The position numbers were made by a program, and so were the translations under genes. From Paracoccus spongiarum (GTDB taxonomy: Bacteria; Pseudomonadota; Alphaproteobacteria; Rhodobacterales; Rhodobacteraceae): a DNA stretch of 64,000 nucleotides. This document shows positions 1-9,022 of the stretch, piece after piece. Positions within the stretch are counted from its first letter, which is position 1, and each line of letters starts with the position of its first letter. Location of the stretch: NCBI RefSeq assembly GCF_030732095.1, contig NZ_JAVAMQ010000003.1, positions 124,001-188,000 on the forward strand, written 5' to 3'. A model generated the notes under the pieces. The model saw only the letters and a program-made list of their open reading frames with translations. It searched no databases and was not told where the DNA came from.

Positions 1-251
1 ATTCGTGCGCCGGCATCGGTCGACAGCGTCGAGATATTGTAGAGTGCGAATTGCAGCTTTGCCGGGAATCGCAGGTCAGCCCTGGCGAAGAGCGCGAAAA
101 TCGCCTCACGCCGCTTTCCCTCGTCCTCTGGGAGCCCATTCCAGTCGAAATCTATCTGGCCCAGATAGGGGCTCAGCAAACGATGAAGCAGTTCGAGGTC
201 GACGGTGCGCGAGAACGCGCGATCGACGAAATTCTTGATCCTCTTGGCCAT
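1..251 (-). CDS. Hypothetical protein, N-terminal fragment (runs off left edge)
   Basis: An open frame reads leftward from an ATG at 251 to the window edge, 83 codons without a stop. It begins MAKRIKNFVDRAFSRTVDLE and continues with helix-forming, charged sequence; no family was recognised. A good ribosome binding site (AGAGGAGA) sits about 6 bases before the ATG, which supports a real gene. It is divergent from the recombinase cassette. What is visible contains no catalytic motif, so no function is proposed. Confidence 0.6.
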   Translation of the reverse strand, partial: MAKRIKNFVDRAFSRTVDLELLHRLLSPYLGQIDFDWNGLPEDEGKRREAIFALFARADLRFPAKLQFALYNISTLSTDAGAR

Positions 252-289
252 GTAATCTCCTCTCGCCCTGAAACCTTGTCGCTTGCGGT

Positions 290-305
290 CGCAAACCGGT
301 TTGCG
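290..305. promoter_or_regulatory. Perfect 16-bp palindrome between divergent genes
   Basis: CGCAAACCGGTTTGCG is perfectly self-complementary and lies about 40 bases upstream of the leftward gene that starts at 251, inside the 254-base gap before the cassette at 506. The position fits an operator for the leftward gene. It could also be a recombination-related site of the serine recombinase. I saw no second copy in the window. Confidence 0.35.
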
Positions 306-505
306 CCTCCACGACCCGCTTAACGCTGGCGGAAAATGCATGACCGATTCACCGGGCGAAGGTGAAGCACTGTTCCGATTATGTTCTACCCGGCCGATCA
401 ACCATGAGTCGAGTCCCGCCTTTCGCGTAGCGGCTACCTATCCCAGCGGGACGTTGTCCGGTTTACCTGAGTAGAGGCAGGGCAAGCCACCACGGACTTG
501 CTCGC

Positions 506-709
506 ATGAAACGCCCCAATCCCCTGCCACCCGAACAGATGGCGCCCACAGAACGCCGTGCCGAGTTGTGCGGTCTGCTTGCCCTCGGGATGGTGCGTTT
601 GATGCAGCGAGAGCGGGGAGAACCTTCTGACGAAACTGGAGAAATTCGCCTACACTATCCGACCGACCGATGCCGTCATGCAACCCCGCACCCAACGGAG
701 ACAGCATGA
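506..709 (+). CDS. Small conserved protein of recombinase cassette
   Basis: This 67-residue protein has an N-terminal MKRPNPLPPEQMAP segment followed by a helical ERRAELCGLLALGMVRL segment. Proteins of this type are repeatedly found immediately before DUF2924 and serine recombinase genes in alphaproteobacteria (recalled family knowledge, function unknown). Its TGA stop overlaps the ATG of the next gene (ATGA at 706-709), so it is translationally coupled to it. No enzymatic motif is visible. A role as accessory factor of the recombinase is plausible from context only. Confidence 0.6.
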   Translation: MKRPNPLPPEQMAPTERRAELCGLLALGMVRLMQRERGEPSDETGEIRLHYPTDRCRHATPHPTETA

Positions 710-1161
710 CGACTCACGACCCGATCCCCGCGCGCCTGGCCGCGCTGAAGACCGCCAGCACGCCCGACTTGAAGCAGCAGTGGCGCGACCTGTTCGACAG
801 CGAACCGCCGCCGTTCAACCGGCGCTACCTCGAATCCCGCCTGGCCTACCGGATCCAGGAACTCGCCTATGGCGGGCTCACGCCCGAGACCGTCCGGCGG
901 CTGGAACGGCTGGGCGAAGAACTGGACGGCGGCGACAAGAAGAAGCGCGGCATCCGCGCCGACCGCGACCGCCCCATCACGGGCACGCGCCTGCTGCGCG
1001 AGTGGCAGGGCGTCGAACAGATCGTCGCTGTCACCGCAGACGGCTTCGAGTGGCAGGGGCGGCCCTACAAGTCGTTGTCCGCCATCGCGCGGGCCATCAC
1101 CGGCACGCGCTGGAACGGCTGGGTCTTCTTCGGGCTCAAGAACCACAGGGGGCGGACATGA
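706..1161 (+). CDS. DUF2924 domain-containing protein
   Basis: The 151-residue protein matches the DUF2924 family. It has an N-terminal helical part with LKQQWRDLF and ESRLAYRIQELAYGGL, and a C-terminal part with GTRLLREWQGVEQIV and WQGRPYKSLSAIARAITGTRWNGW, the usual conserved end of the family. The start at 706 is chosen over an upstream in-frame ATG at 670 because it overlaps the stop of the preceding gene and has a CGGAG site in front. It overlaps the recombinase start by ATGA (1158-1161). The family is tied to serine recombinases by gene order; its biochemical role is unknown. Confidence 0.85.
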   Translation: MTTHDPIPARLAALKTASTPDLKQQWRDLFDSEPPPFNRRYLESRLAYRIQELAYGGLTPETVRRLERLGEELDGGDKKKRGIRADRDRPITGTRLLREWQGVEQIVAVTADGFEWQGRPYKSLSAIARAITGTRWNGWVFFGLKNHRGRT

Positions 1162-2480
1162 CTAAGCCGCCCGAAAAAACCAAGTCCGTCCGCAAGCTGC
1201 GCTGCGCGGTCTACACCCGGAAATCCTCCGAGGAAGGACTGGAGCAGGAGTTCAACAGCCTCCACGCCCAGCGGGAGGCCTGCGAGGCGTACATCGCCAG
1301 CCAGCGGTCTGAGGGCTGGGTGCTGGTCCGCGATCAGTATGACGACGGCGGCATCTCCGGCGGCACGCTGGAGCGACCGGGCCTTCAGCGGTTGATGGCA
1401 GACATTGAGGACGGGCTGGTCGACGTGGTCGTGGTCTACAAGATCGACCGCCTCAGCCGGTCCCTGGCCGACTTCGCCAAGCTGGTCGAGGTGTTCGACC
1501 GGAACGGCGTGACCTTCGTCTCGGTTACGCAGTCCTTCAACACCACCACGTCGATGGGGCGGCTGACGCTGAACATCCTGCTCTCCTTCGCCCAGTTCGA
1601 GCGCGAGGTGACGGCCGAGCGCATCCGCGACAAGGTCGCCGCGAGCCGCAAGAAGGGGATGTGGATGGGCGGCGTACCGCCCTTCGGCTATCGGGTGGAG
1701 AACCGCAAGCTGGTGGTGGACGAAGACAGCGCGACGCACGTGCGCTGGATCTTCGCCCGCTTCCTCGAGATCGGGTCGGGCACGGAGCTGGCGAGAGAGA
1801 TCACGAAACGCGGCATCCGGACGCCGCGCGGCAACCGGATCGACAAGAAATACATCTACCGGATGCTGAGCAACCGGGCCTACATCGGCGAGGCGGTGCA
1901 CAAGGGCGACAGCTACCCCGGCGAGCACGACGCCATCATCGACCGCGAGACGTGGGGCCGCGTCCACGCCATCCTGCAGGAGAGCCCGCGCAAGCGCGCC
2001 GCACGCACCCGCGCTGAGACGCCCGCACTGCTGAAGGGGCTGCTGTTCGGCCCGGAGGGCGCGGCCTTTTCGCCGACGCATACCCGCAAGGGCGGGCGGT
2101 TGTACCGCTACTATGTCAGCCAGACAGTGCTGAAGCATGGCGCTGGATCCTGCCCCATCGGCCGCGTGCCTGCGGGCGAGATCGAGGCCGCCGTCATCGA
2201 GCAGCTGCGCGCTGTGTTTCGGCAACCGGAGATCGTGGCAGGCACGTGGAGGGCGGCCCGCACACAAGACGGCGATGTCACCGAGGCCGATGCCCGCGCA
2301 GCACTTCAGCAGCTGGACCCGCTGTGGGACGAGCTTTTCCCCGCTGAACAGGCGCGCATCGTGACCCTGCTGGTCGAGCGGGTCGAGATCGGCACCGAAG
2401 GCCTGAGCGTCCGCCTGCGCATGGACGGGTTGGCCGGGCTGGCGCGCGAAATGGCCACAGATATTGGAGCAGCTGCATGA
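1158..2480 (+). CDS. Large serine recombinase (resolvase/invertase family)
   Basis: This 440-residue site-specific recombinase presumably moves the island. The N-terminal resolvase domain (about 14-165) has the catalytic serine context YTRKS at 19-23, the DRLSR motif at 97-101 and TSMGRLTLNILLSFAQFERE at 131-150. The following recombinase domain starts near PPFGYRVENRK, with a YRMLSNRAYIGEAVHKG segment typical of the family. The C-terminal part has few cysteines, so the usual zinc ribbon is reduced. Start and stop overlap both neighbours by ATGA, giving a four-gene coupled operon. The longer open frame upstream is discarded because it runs in a shadow frame of the DUF2924 gene. Confidence 0.92.
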   Translation: MTKPPEKTKSVRKLRCAVYTRKSSEEGLEQEFNSLHAQREACEAYIASQRSEGWVLVRDQYDDGGISGGTLERPGLQRLMADIEDGLVDVVVVYKIDRLSRSLADFAKLVEVFDRNGVTFVSVTQSFNTTTSMGRLTLNILLSFAQFEREVTAERIRDKVAASRKKGMWMGGVPPFGYRVENRKLVVDEDSATHVRWIFARFLEIGSGTELAREITKRGIRTPRGNRIDKKYIYRMLSNRAYIGEAVHKGDSYPGEHDAIIDRETWGRVHAILQESPRKRAARTRAETPALLKGLLFGPEGAAFSPTHTRKGGRLYRYYVSQTVLKHGAGSCPIGRVPAGEIEAAVIEQLRAVFRQPEIVAGTWRAARTQDGDVTEADARAALQQLDPLWDELFPAEQARIVTLLVERVEIGTEGLSVRLRMDGLAGLAREMATDIGAAA

Positions 2481-2872
2481 CCCGCGCAACGCCGATCCCC
2501 GAGACCGTCACCATCCACGTCCCGTTCCGCCTCGTGAAGCGCGGCGGACGGAAGGAGATGGTGCTGCCCGCAGACACCGCCACGCAACCACAGCGGATGG
2601 ACAACACGCTGGTCAAGGCGCTAGCCCGCGCCTTCCGCTGGAAGCGGATGCTGGAGTCGGGCGAGTTCGCGTCGATTTCCGAGCTGGCCGAGAAGGAAGG
2701 GATCGCCTTCACCTACATGGCGCGGCTGATGCGGTTGTCGCTCCTTTCCCCGGAACTCGTCGATGCCGTGATGGACGGCCGCCAGCCCGCGCATATTACG
2801 CTCGCCAATTTGATGGACCCGTTCCCGGCCGACTGGAAAGAGCAGCACGCGCTCTGGTCCGACGTTAACTGA
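2477..2872 (+). CDS. Small HTH-like protein of recombinase cassette
   Basis: The 131-residue protein closes the recombinase operon and overlaps the recombinase stop by ATGA. A central segment (SGEFASISELAEKEGIAFTYMARLMRLSLLSPELVDAVMDGR, about 62-103) has the helix-turn-helix layout seen in ParB/KorB-like DNA-binding proteins, where such a segment follows a short linker. The final part (ITLANLMDPFPADWKEQH) is typical of small proteins found after this recombinase type. It is probably a DNA-binding partner or directionality factor of the recombinase; this is inferred from position and fold pattern. Confidence 0.65.
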   Translation: MTRATPIPETVTIHVPFRLVKRGGRKEMVLPADTATQPQRMDNTLVKALARAFRWKRMLESGEFASISELAEKEGIAFTYMARLMRLSLLSPELVDAVMDGRQPAHITLANLMDPFPADWKEQHALWSDVN

Positions 2873-2945
2873 TTCCCGCGTGCAAAATGGCAACCGGCGC
2901 GATAGGTAATTTAAAACAAGACCTTTTCGTGAGTTCGCGCGCCGC

Positions 2946-5900
2946 ATGTCCGACATTTCCGACCTGATCCTGACCCTTTCGCCCGAAGACGGTTCCACCA
3001 TCGGTAACGGGGCCATGTTGGCACTGCTGCGCGAGCACATGCCCGAACTTGCCGAGGACGACTACATCGCCGCGCGCGATTCTCTGATCGACGAGGGCGT
3101 GCTGGGGCGTGGCAAGGGGCGTGGCGGGTCGATCTTCCGCGTTACCGACGATCTGGGCGATGAGGATGACGACCTGGACGAGGATGAGGGCGACGAGGAC
3201 GACGGGTTTGAACTGACCCACACCGAAGAGGCCGCGCCGCGAAAGCCGCGGGCCAAGGCCGGAAAGAAGGCTGCGCGCAGGCCGGACGGGCCGGTGCAGG
3301 TGCTGTCCTACCGCCACGGCGAGACGCGGGTGAACAACCCCGAGGTGGGCATGGTCCATGCCGGCACCGATCCGGATGGCGACAAGACAGTCTGGGCCTA
3401 TGACCCGCATCTCGACCCGGTGCTGAACTTCGACTCGGCGCGCGCGGGGATCGAACAGCTGATCGACGACGCGCTGGCCTCGGGCGATCCCGAGCGGATG
3501 AAGGACGCGCTGCAGGAGCTGAAGCGGCTGCAGGCGCCCTATCTGCACTGGACGGGCAAGGCGGAGCGGACCAGCGTCGAGGTCGATACCGTCTCGCTCC
3601 ATGTCCATGAACGGGTGGACCCGGCGACGATCCTCGCCAATGCGGCCAAGCGGCTGAAGGGCAAGGATTCCGCAACGCAATGGCGGCAGCCGGACCTGTT
3701 CGCGGCGCCGTTCGAGAACCTGCCGCTGCGCCAGGCGCTGGATTTCTACCACCACGAAAAGGGTTGGTCGAACCGGCTGGTGGCGGGGGACAGCCTCTTG
3801 GTGATGAACTCGCTTTTGACCAAGGAGAGCATGGGCGGCAAGGTTCAGATGATCTACATCGACCCGCCCTATGGCATCAAATACGGGTCGAACTTCCAGC
3901 CCTTCACGAACAAGCGCGACGTGAAGGACCGCTCGGACGACGACCTGACCCAGGAACCCGAGATGATCAAGGCGTTCCGGGACACCTGGGAACTCGGCAT
4001 CCACTCCTACCTCACCTATCTGCGCGACCGTCTGATGCTGGCGCGGGAATTGCTGACCGAGAGCGGGTCGGTGTTCGTGCAGATTTCGGATGAGAACTTG
4101 CACCATGTGACTGAGTTGCTGTCCGAGATCTTCGGATCGCAGAACTTCGTCAGCCTCATCACGTTCAAGAAAACGACGGGTTCGACAGCGAACTTGCTGC
4201 CCGGCGTCTCCGACTATCTCATCTGGTTCGCAAAAGACAAAGGCCGCCTGAAATACAATCAATTGTATTTCCAGAAGGAGGCAGGTGGCCTTGGAGGTTC
4301 GGCATATGGTCGAATTGAACTGTCAAGTCGAGAACGGCGCTCGCTTTCCAAGAAGGAAAAACTCGATCCGACGAGTATTCCCGAAGGTTCGCGGATTTAT
4401 CGTGTCGATAACCTCACAAGCCAGAGCCCCGGCACGCGATATGATGTCGCGTATGAGGGCGAAAGTTTCTATCCCAAGGGATATTGGAAAACCGACCAAG
4501 CCTTCATGCCGCGCGTGGTGAAATCCAAGCGCGCGCAGAGTTCCGGCGCAAACCTCTATTATGTTCGGTTCATAGAAGATTTTCCCGTCTTTCCGGTTAC
4601 GGACAATTGGGATGACACCACGATTGCCGGCTTTGCTTCTGACAAACAGTATGTCGTCGAGACCTCGATCAAGGTCATCGAACGCTGCCTCCTGATGACC
4701 ACCGATCCCGGCGATCTGGTGCTCGATCCGACCTGCGGCTCCGGCACCACTGCCTTCGTCGCCGAAAAATGGGGACGGCGCTGGATCACCTGCGACACCA
4801 GCCGCGTGGCGATCACGCTGGCCAAGCAGCGGCTGATGACGGCCAGTTTCGACTATTACGCGCTGCGCTACAGCCAAGAGGGGCTGGGCGGCGGCTTCGA
4901 CTATGAAACCGTGCCGCATATCACGCTGAAAAGCATCGCCAACAACCCCGACATCGACACGATCTATGACGAGGACCACCCGAAGATCACGGCGGCGCTG
5001 GAGGGCCTCAACGCCGCGCTGACGGTCGCCCCGCCAAAGCCGCTCAATCCCGCGCAGGGCGTGCGCAAGGGCAAGCCGGTGGACTTCGCCAAGGGCGACA
5101 CCCTGCACGAATGGGAGGTGCCCTTCGACTGGCCCGACGATTGGCCCAAGGCGACCCGCACGCCCTTTGACGCTTTCCACACCGCCCGTCAGGCGATGCA
5201 GCGCCGCATGGACCAAAGCATCGCCGACCATGCCGAGCAGGAGACGCTCTACGACAAGCCGCGCATCGACCGCTCCAAGCTGCGCATCTGCGGGCCCTTC
5301 TCGGTCGAGGCGGTGCCGGCGCCGACTGTCCTGTCGCTCGACGACAGCATCCCACCGCAAGAGGCCAACGAGAGCGTCGCCCGCTCCGGCGAGACCTCGC
5401 GCCAGGCGTTGTGGCGCGACGAACTCCTGAAGACCGGCGTGCGCGGCAAGGGCGGCGCCATGCTGCGCTTCGCCGAGTTCGAGACTCTGCCGGGGCTGAA
5501 GCACATCCATGCCAGCGGGTCGCTGGCCGAGACGGGCGAGCGCGTCGTCGTCAGCTTCGGCCCCGAGCACGCGGCGCTGGAGCAACGGCAGGTGGAACTG
5601 GCGCTGACCGAGGCCGAGACCCTGCGCCCGTCGCCCAAGTTCATCCTGTTCTGCGCCTTCACCTTCGATCCCGAGGCCGCAAAAGACATCGACGAGGTGA
5701 ACTGGCCCGGCGTGACGCTGCTCAAGGCCCAGATGAACACCGACCTTCTGACCGAAGATCTGAAGAAGGGCCGCAGCTCGAACCAGTCCTTCTGGCTGAT
5801 GGGCCAGCCCGATGTGGATCTGCGCAAGCGCAAGGACGGGATGTGGGAGGTTCAGGTCAACGGCTTCGACTATTTCGATCCGCGCAAGGGCGATCTGGTC

Positions 5901-6179
5901 TCTGGCGGCACCAAGCAGATCGCCATGTGGTCGCTGGACGTGGATTACGACAACCGATCCCTGATGCCGCATCAGGTGTTCTTCCCGATGGCGGATGCCA
6001 AGGGCGGCTGGAACCGCCTGCGCAAGACCGTGCGGGCAGAGCTGGACGAGGACCTGCTGGAGCAGTTCCACGGCACCGTCTCGCTGCCCTTCGAGGCGGG
6101 CGAGAACCGGCGCATCGCGGTCAAGATCGTGGACGACCGCGGGATCGAGTCGCTCAAGATCATGTCGCTGGAGGGATAA
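2946..6179 (+). CDS. Type III-like DNA methyltransferase (Mod)
   Basis: This 1077-residue protein is the modification and specificity subunit of a two-gene restriction system. The catalytic motif DPPY is at 306-309 and the SAM-binding motif DPTCGSGTT starts near 594; this motif order is that of beta-class N6-adenine methyltransferases such as type III Mod. The target recognition region would lie between them. Two additions make it longer than classical Mod proteins: an N-terminal winged-helix-like segment (about 1-67) followed by an acidic stretch (69-87), and a C-terminal region of about 400 residues of unknown role. The part at 4150-4680 is visibly richer in A/T and uses less GC-biased codons than its flanks. 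No clear Shine-Dalgarno sequence precedes the ATG. Confidence 0.88.
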   Translation: MSDISDLILTLSPEDGSTIGNGAMLALLREHMPELAEDDYIAARDSLIDEGVLGRGKGRGGSIFRVTDDLGDEDDDLDEDEGDEDDGFELTHTEEAAPRKPRAKAGKKAARRPDGPVQVLSYRHGETRVNNPEVGMVHAGTDPDGDKTVWAYDPHLDPVLNFDSARAGIEQLIDDALASGDPERMKDALQELKRLQAPYLHWTGKAERTSVEVDTVSLHVHERVDPATILANAAKRLKGKDSATQWRQPDLFAAPFENLPLRQALDFYHHEKGWSNRLVAGDSLLVMNSLLTKESMGGKVQMIYIDPPYGIKYGSNFQPFTNKRDVKDRSDDDLTQEPEMIKAFRDTWELGIHSYLTYLRDRLMLARELLTESGSVFVQISDENLHHVTELLSEIFGSQNFVSLITFKKTTGSTANLLPGVSDYLIWFAKDKGRLKYNQLYFQKEAGGLGGSAYGRIELSSRERRSLSKKEKLDPTSIPEGSRIYRVDNLTSQSPGTRYDVAYEGESFYPKGYWKTDQAFMPRVVKSKRAQSSGANLYYVRFIEDFPVFPVTDNWDDTTIAGFASDKQYVVETSIKVIERCLLMTTDPGDLVLDPTCGSGTTAFVAEKWGRRWITCDTSRVAITLAKQRLMTASFDYYALRYSQEGLGGGFDYETVPHITLKSIANNPDIDTIYDEDHPKITAALEGLNAALTVAPPKPLNPAQGVRKGKPVDFAKGDTLHEWEVPFDWPDDWPKATRTPFDAFHTARQAMQRRMDQSIADHAEQETLYDKPRIDRSKLRICGPFSVEAVPAPTVLSLDDSIPPQEANESVARSGETSRQALWRDELLKTGVRGKGGAMLRFAEFETLPGLKHIHASGSLAETGERVVVSFGPEHAALEQRQVELALTEAETLRPSPKFILFCAFTFDPEAAKDIDEVNWPGVTLLKAQMNTDLLTEDLKKGRSSNQSFWLMGQPDVDLRKRKDGMWEVQVNGFDYFDPRKGDLVSGGTKQIAMWSLDVDYDNRSLMPHQVFFPMADAKGGWNRLRKTVRAELDEDLLEQFHGTVSLPFEAGENRRIAVKIVDDRGIESLKIMSLEG

Positions 6180-6183
6180 GCCC

Positions 6184-8976
6184 ATGTCCCTCATCATCAA
6201 TTCGCCCTTCGTCTGTCCGGCGCAGCATTGGGTCGAGGCCAAGGGCGGCAAGCTGGAGATCAAGTCTGAACGGCGGCCGGCGAGCTACGAGGTCTTTGAC
6301 GCGCGCAACAACACCAAGCGCACCGAGGTGCTGGACCTGGTGAACACGATCCGCACCCGCGTGGATCAGTGGCGCGACGACGGTTGGCCCGGCGTGACCA
6401 TCGTTACCCGCAAGCTGTTGGAGCACTGGCACGACCGCGAGGCGCGGCAGCATCCGTTCTACTTCTGCCAGCTTGAGGCCATCGAGACGCTGATCTGGTG
6501 GGTCGAGGGCGCCGAAGCCTACAAGCAGGGCATCGCGATCCCCGGCGATGGCGGCGTCTGGGAGCGGCTCTGCAACAAGATGGCGACGGGCGCAGGCAAG
6601 ACCACGGTGATGGCGATGATCATCACCTGGCAGGTGCTGAACGCGTTGACCTATCCGAAGCGAAACAAGGATTTCAGCCGGGCCGTGTTCATCGTGGCCC
6701 CCGGCCTGACCGTGAAGGAACGGCTGCAGGTGCTGCTGCCCAGCGAGGGCAGCTATTACGACGAGTTCAACCTTTGCCCGTCCGAGGCGCTCCGCCAGAA
6801 GCTGAACCAGGCCGAGGTGCTGATCGAGAACTGGCACACGCTGATGCCGCTGAAGGAAGCGGACCGCTCGGTGGTGAAGAAAGGGCGCGAGTCCGACGAG
6901 GCCTTCACGCGGCGCGTGCTGGGCAAGCTGGCGGCGCACAAGGACATCATCGTCATCAACGACGAGGCGCACCACGCCTACCGCAAGCCGCCCGAGGTGA
7001 AGATCAGCAAGAAGCATGCCGAAGAACATGGCATCGACTTGGATGAAGCGACGCGCTGGATCGAGGGGCTCGACCGCATCCACAAGACCCGGCGCATCCA
7101 GCGCTGCTTCGACCTGTCGGCAACACCCTTCGCGCCGACCGGCAAGAAGAGCACCGATACGGCGCTGTTCGACTGGATCATCTCGGATTTCGGCTTGAAC
7201 GACGCGATCGAGGCCGGGCTGGTCAAGACGCCGCGCGTCGTGGTCCGCGACGATGCTGTCCCGGACGCCAAGACATTGCGCTCGAAACTCTACCACATCT
7301 ACCGCGACCCGACCGTTTCCGAAGACCTGAACCGCAAGGCCGAAGCGTATGAGGCGCTGCCAAAACTGGTCCAGGACGCCTATACGCTGCTCGGCGCCGA
7401 CTGGCGGGAAACCCGGGCGCAATGGCAGGAGGCCGGGCATCATTCGCCGCCGGTCATGCTGACGGTCTGCAATCGCACTGAAACCGCAGCCCGCATCGAG
7501 ACCTATTTCAACAAGGGCGATGCGCATTGGCCCGAATTGCACGCACCGACCCGAACGCTCCGGGTCGATTCCAAGGTGCTGGAGAAAGCTGAGATCGGCG
7601 AGACCGCGACCTCCGACAAGGATTACGAGGCACGGCTGAAGGCAATCATCGACGCTGCGACCATCCCCGAGACCCGCCGCCAGCAATTCCGCTCGCTGAA
7701 GAAAGAAGAACTGCTGCGGGAGATCGTGGACAACGTCGGGAAGCGAGGAGCGGCCGGACAGGATCTACAGAACGTCATATCGGTTGCGATGCTGTCGGAG
7801 GGATGGGACGCCAAGAACGTTACGCACATCATGGGTCTCCGGGCCTTCACATCCCAGCTGCTCTGCGAACAGGTTGTTGGGCGCGGATTGCGTCGGGTGT
7901 CCTATGACACGGACGAGAATGGTCTGTTCCTGCCCGAATACGTCAATGTCTTCGGCGTGCCGCTTTCCATCTCGGAAACAGGCGAAGGCGGGGAGGCTCC
8001 GCCGCCTCCCAAGCCGACCACCCAGATCGAAGTCCTACCCGAGCGGGCTCATCTGGAACTTCGATGGCCGAACGTGCTGCGGGTTGAAACGGTCGTGAGA
8101 CCGCAGCTGACCATGGACTGGGGCAAGGTAGCGCCGCTCGTGCTCGACCCTGCCAGCACGCCGATCAGCGCGGAACTGGCTCCGGCGCTCGGGGGCGCGA
8201 CCGATATGGGCAAGGTGACAGCCATCGACCTCGAGAAGCTGCCAGACGGCTTCCGTCTGCAACGTCTTGTCTTTCAGGCAGCACGAAAGGCCTTCGCCGA
8301 ACTCAGCCACGGTTTCTCGGGTAGCCACGAGTATCTCGCGGCGCAGCTGGTCAGGATCGTCGAGGCGTTCCTAAACTCCGACCGCCTCGACATCCCGTCG
8401 CTGTTCCACTCCGACCCGCTTCGGCGGCGGATTCTGATCGCGCTCAACATCGACCTTGTCGTTCAGCATGTGTTGAGCAACGTCACCGAGCAGAACACGG
8501 AACGCCTGACGCCGGTCTTCGACGAGGAAAATCCCATCGGCGCCACCGGCCAGATGCGGACCTGGTACACCACCAAGCCCTGCTTTCCGACCACCAAGTC
8601 GCATATCAGCCATCTCGTCGGGGATTCGTCCTGGGAGGGACATGCCGCCAACATTTTCGAGAAGCGCGAAGACGTCATCGCCTATGCCAAGAACGATCAT
8701 CTCGGCTTCCAGATCTATTACATGTGGGCCGGTTCACGACGCCGCTATGTTCCTGATTTCCTCGTGCGCCTTGCCAGCGGCACCATTCTGGCGCTTGAGA
8801 TCAAGGGCACCGATAGCCCTCAGAACAAGGCCAAACGGGACGCGTTGAACGAGTGGGTGAAGGCGGTCAACGCGGCGGGCGGCTTCGGCCACTGGGCATG
8901 GGATGTCGCGTTCAAGCCCGCGGAAATTCAGGACATTGTCACGAAGCACTCAGCCGTTGTCGAACCTGTTGCATAA
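6184..8976 (+). CDS. Type III-like restriction subunit (Res; helicase-nuclease)
   Basis: The 930-residue protein would translocate on and cut DNA together with Mod. It has a superfamily 2 helicase core: Walker A MATGAGKTT at 133-141, DEAH at 260-263, SATPF from 312 and QVVGRGLRR from 563. A PD-(D/E)XK nuclease follows near the C-terminus, with D858 (YVPDFLV) and E872-I-K874 (LALEIKG). All key residues are present, so the enzyme looks intact. The ATG at 6184 is preceded by GGAGGG overlapping the mod stop, so mod and res form one operon. It resembles the family of roughly 950-residue restriction enzymes that pair with long Mod proteins. Confidence 0.9.
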   Translation: MSLIINSPFVCPAQHWVEAKGGKLEIKSERRPASYEVFDARNNTKRTEVLDLVNTIRTRVDQWRDDGWPGVTIVTRKLLEHWHDREARQHPFYFCQLEAIETLIWWVEGAEAYKQGIAIPGDGGVWERLCNKMATGAGKTTVMAMIITWQVLNALTYPKRNKDFSRAVFIVAPGLTVKERLQVLLPSEGSYYDEFNLCPSEALRQKLNQAEVLIENWHTLMPLKEADRSVVKKGRESDEAFTRRVLGKLAAHKDIIVINDEAHHAYRKPPEVKISKKHAEEHGIDLDEATRWIEGLDRIHKTRRIQRCFDLSATPFAPTGKKSTDTALFDWIISDFGLNDAIEAGLVKTPRVVVRDDAVPDAKTLRSKLYHIYRDPTVSEDLNRKAEAYEALPKLVQDAYTLLGADWRETRAQWQEAGHHSPPVMLTVCNRTETAARIETYFNKGDAHWPELHAPTRTLRVDSKVLEKAEIGETATSDKDYEARLKAIIDAATIPETRRQQFRSLKKEELLREIVDNVGKRGAAGQDLQNVISVAMLSEGWDAKNVTHIMGLRAFTSQLLCEQVVGRGLRRVSYDTDENGLFLPEYVNVFGVPLSISETGEGGEAPPPPKPTTQIEVLPERAHLELRWPNVLRVETVVRPQLTMDWGKVAPLVLDPASTPISAELAPALGGATDMGKVTAIDLEKLPDGFRLQRLVFQAARKAFAELSHGFSGSHEYLAAQLVRIVEAFLNSDRLDIPSLFHSDPLRRRILIALNIDLVVQHVLSNVTEQNTERLTPVFDEENPIGATGQMRTWYTTKPCFPTTKSHISHLVGDSSWEGHAANIFEKREDVIAYAKNDHLGFQIYYMWAGSRRRYVPDFLVRLASGTILALEIKGTDSPQNKAKRDALNEWVKAVNAAGGFGHWAWDVAFKPAEIQDIVTKHSAVVEPVA

Positions 8977-9022
8977 TGGGATCCGGCGACCAACCGTCGA
9001 TGCCTGACCTGACCGCGAATTG

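Noticed and set aside
678-1157. In-frame extension of the serine recombinase to 678 (600 aa)
   Set aside because: The extra part is the shadow frame of the DUF2924 gene, Arg/Pro-rich and without family pattern. The ATG at 1158 gives a normal recombinase start and an ATGA overlap.
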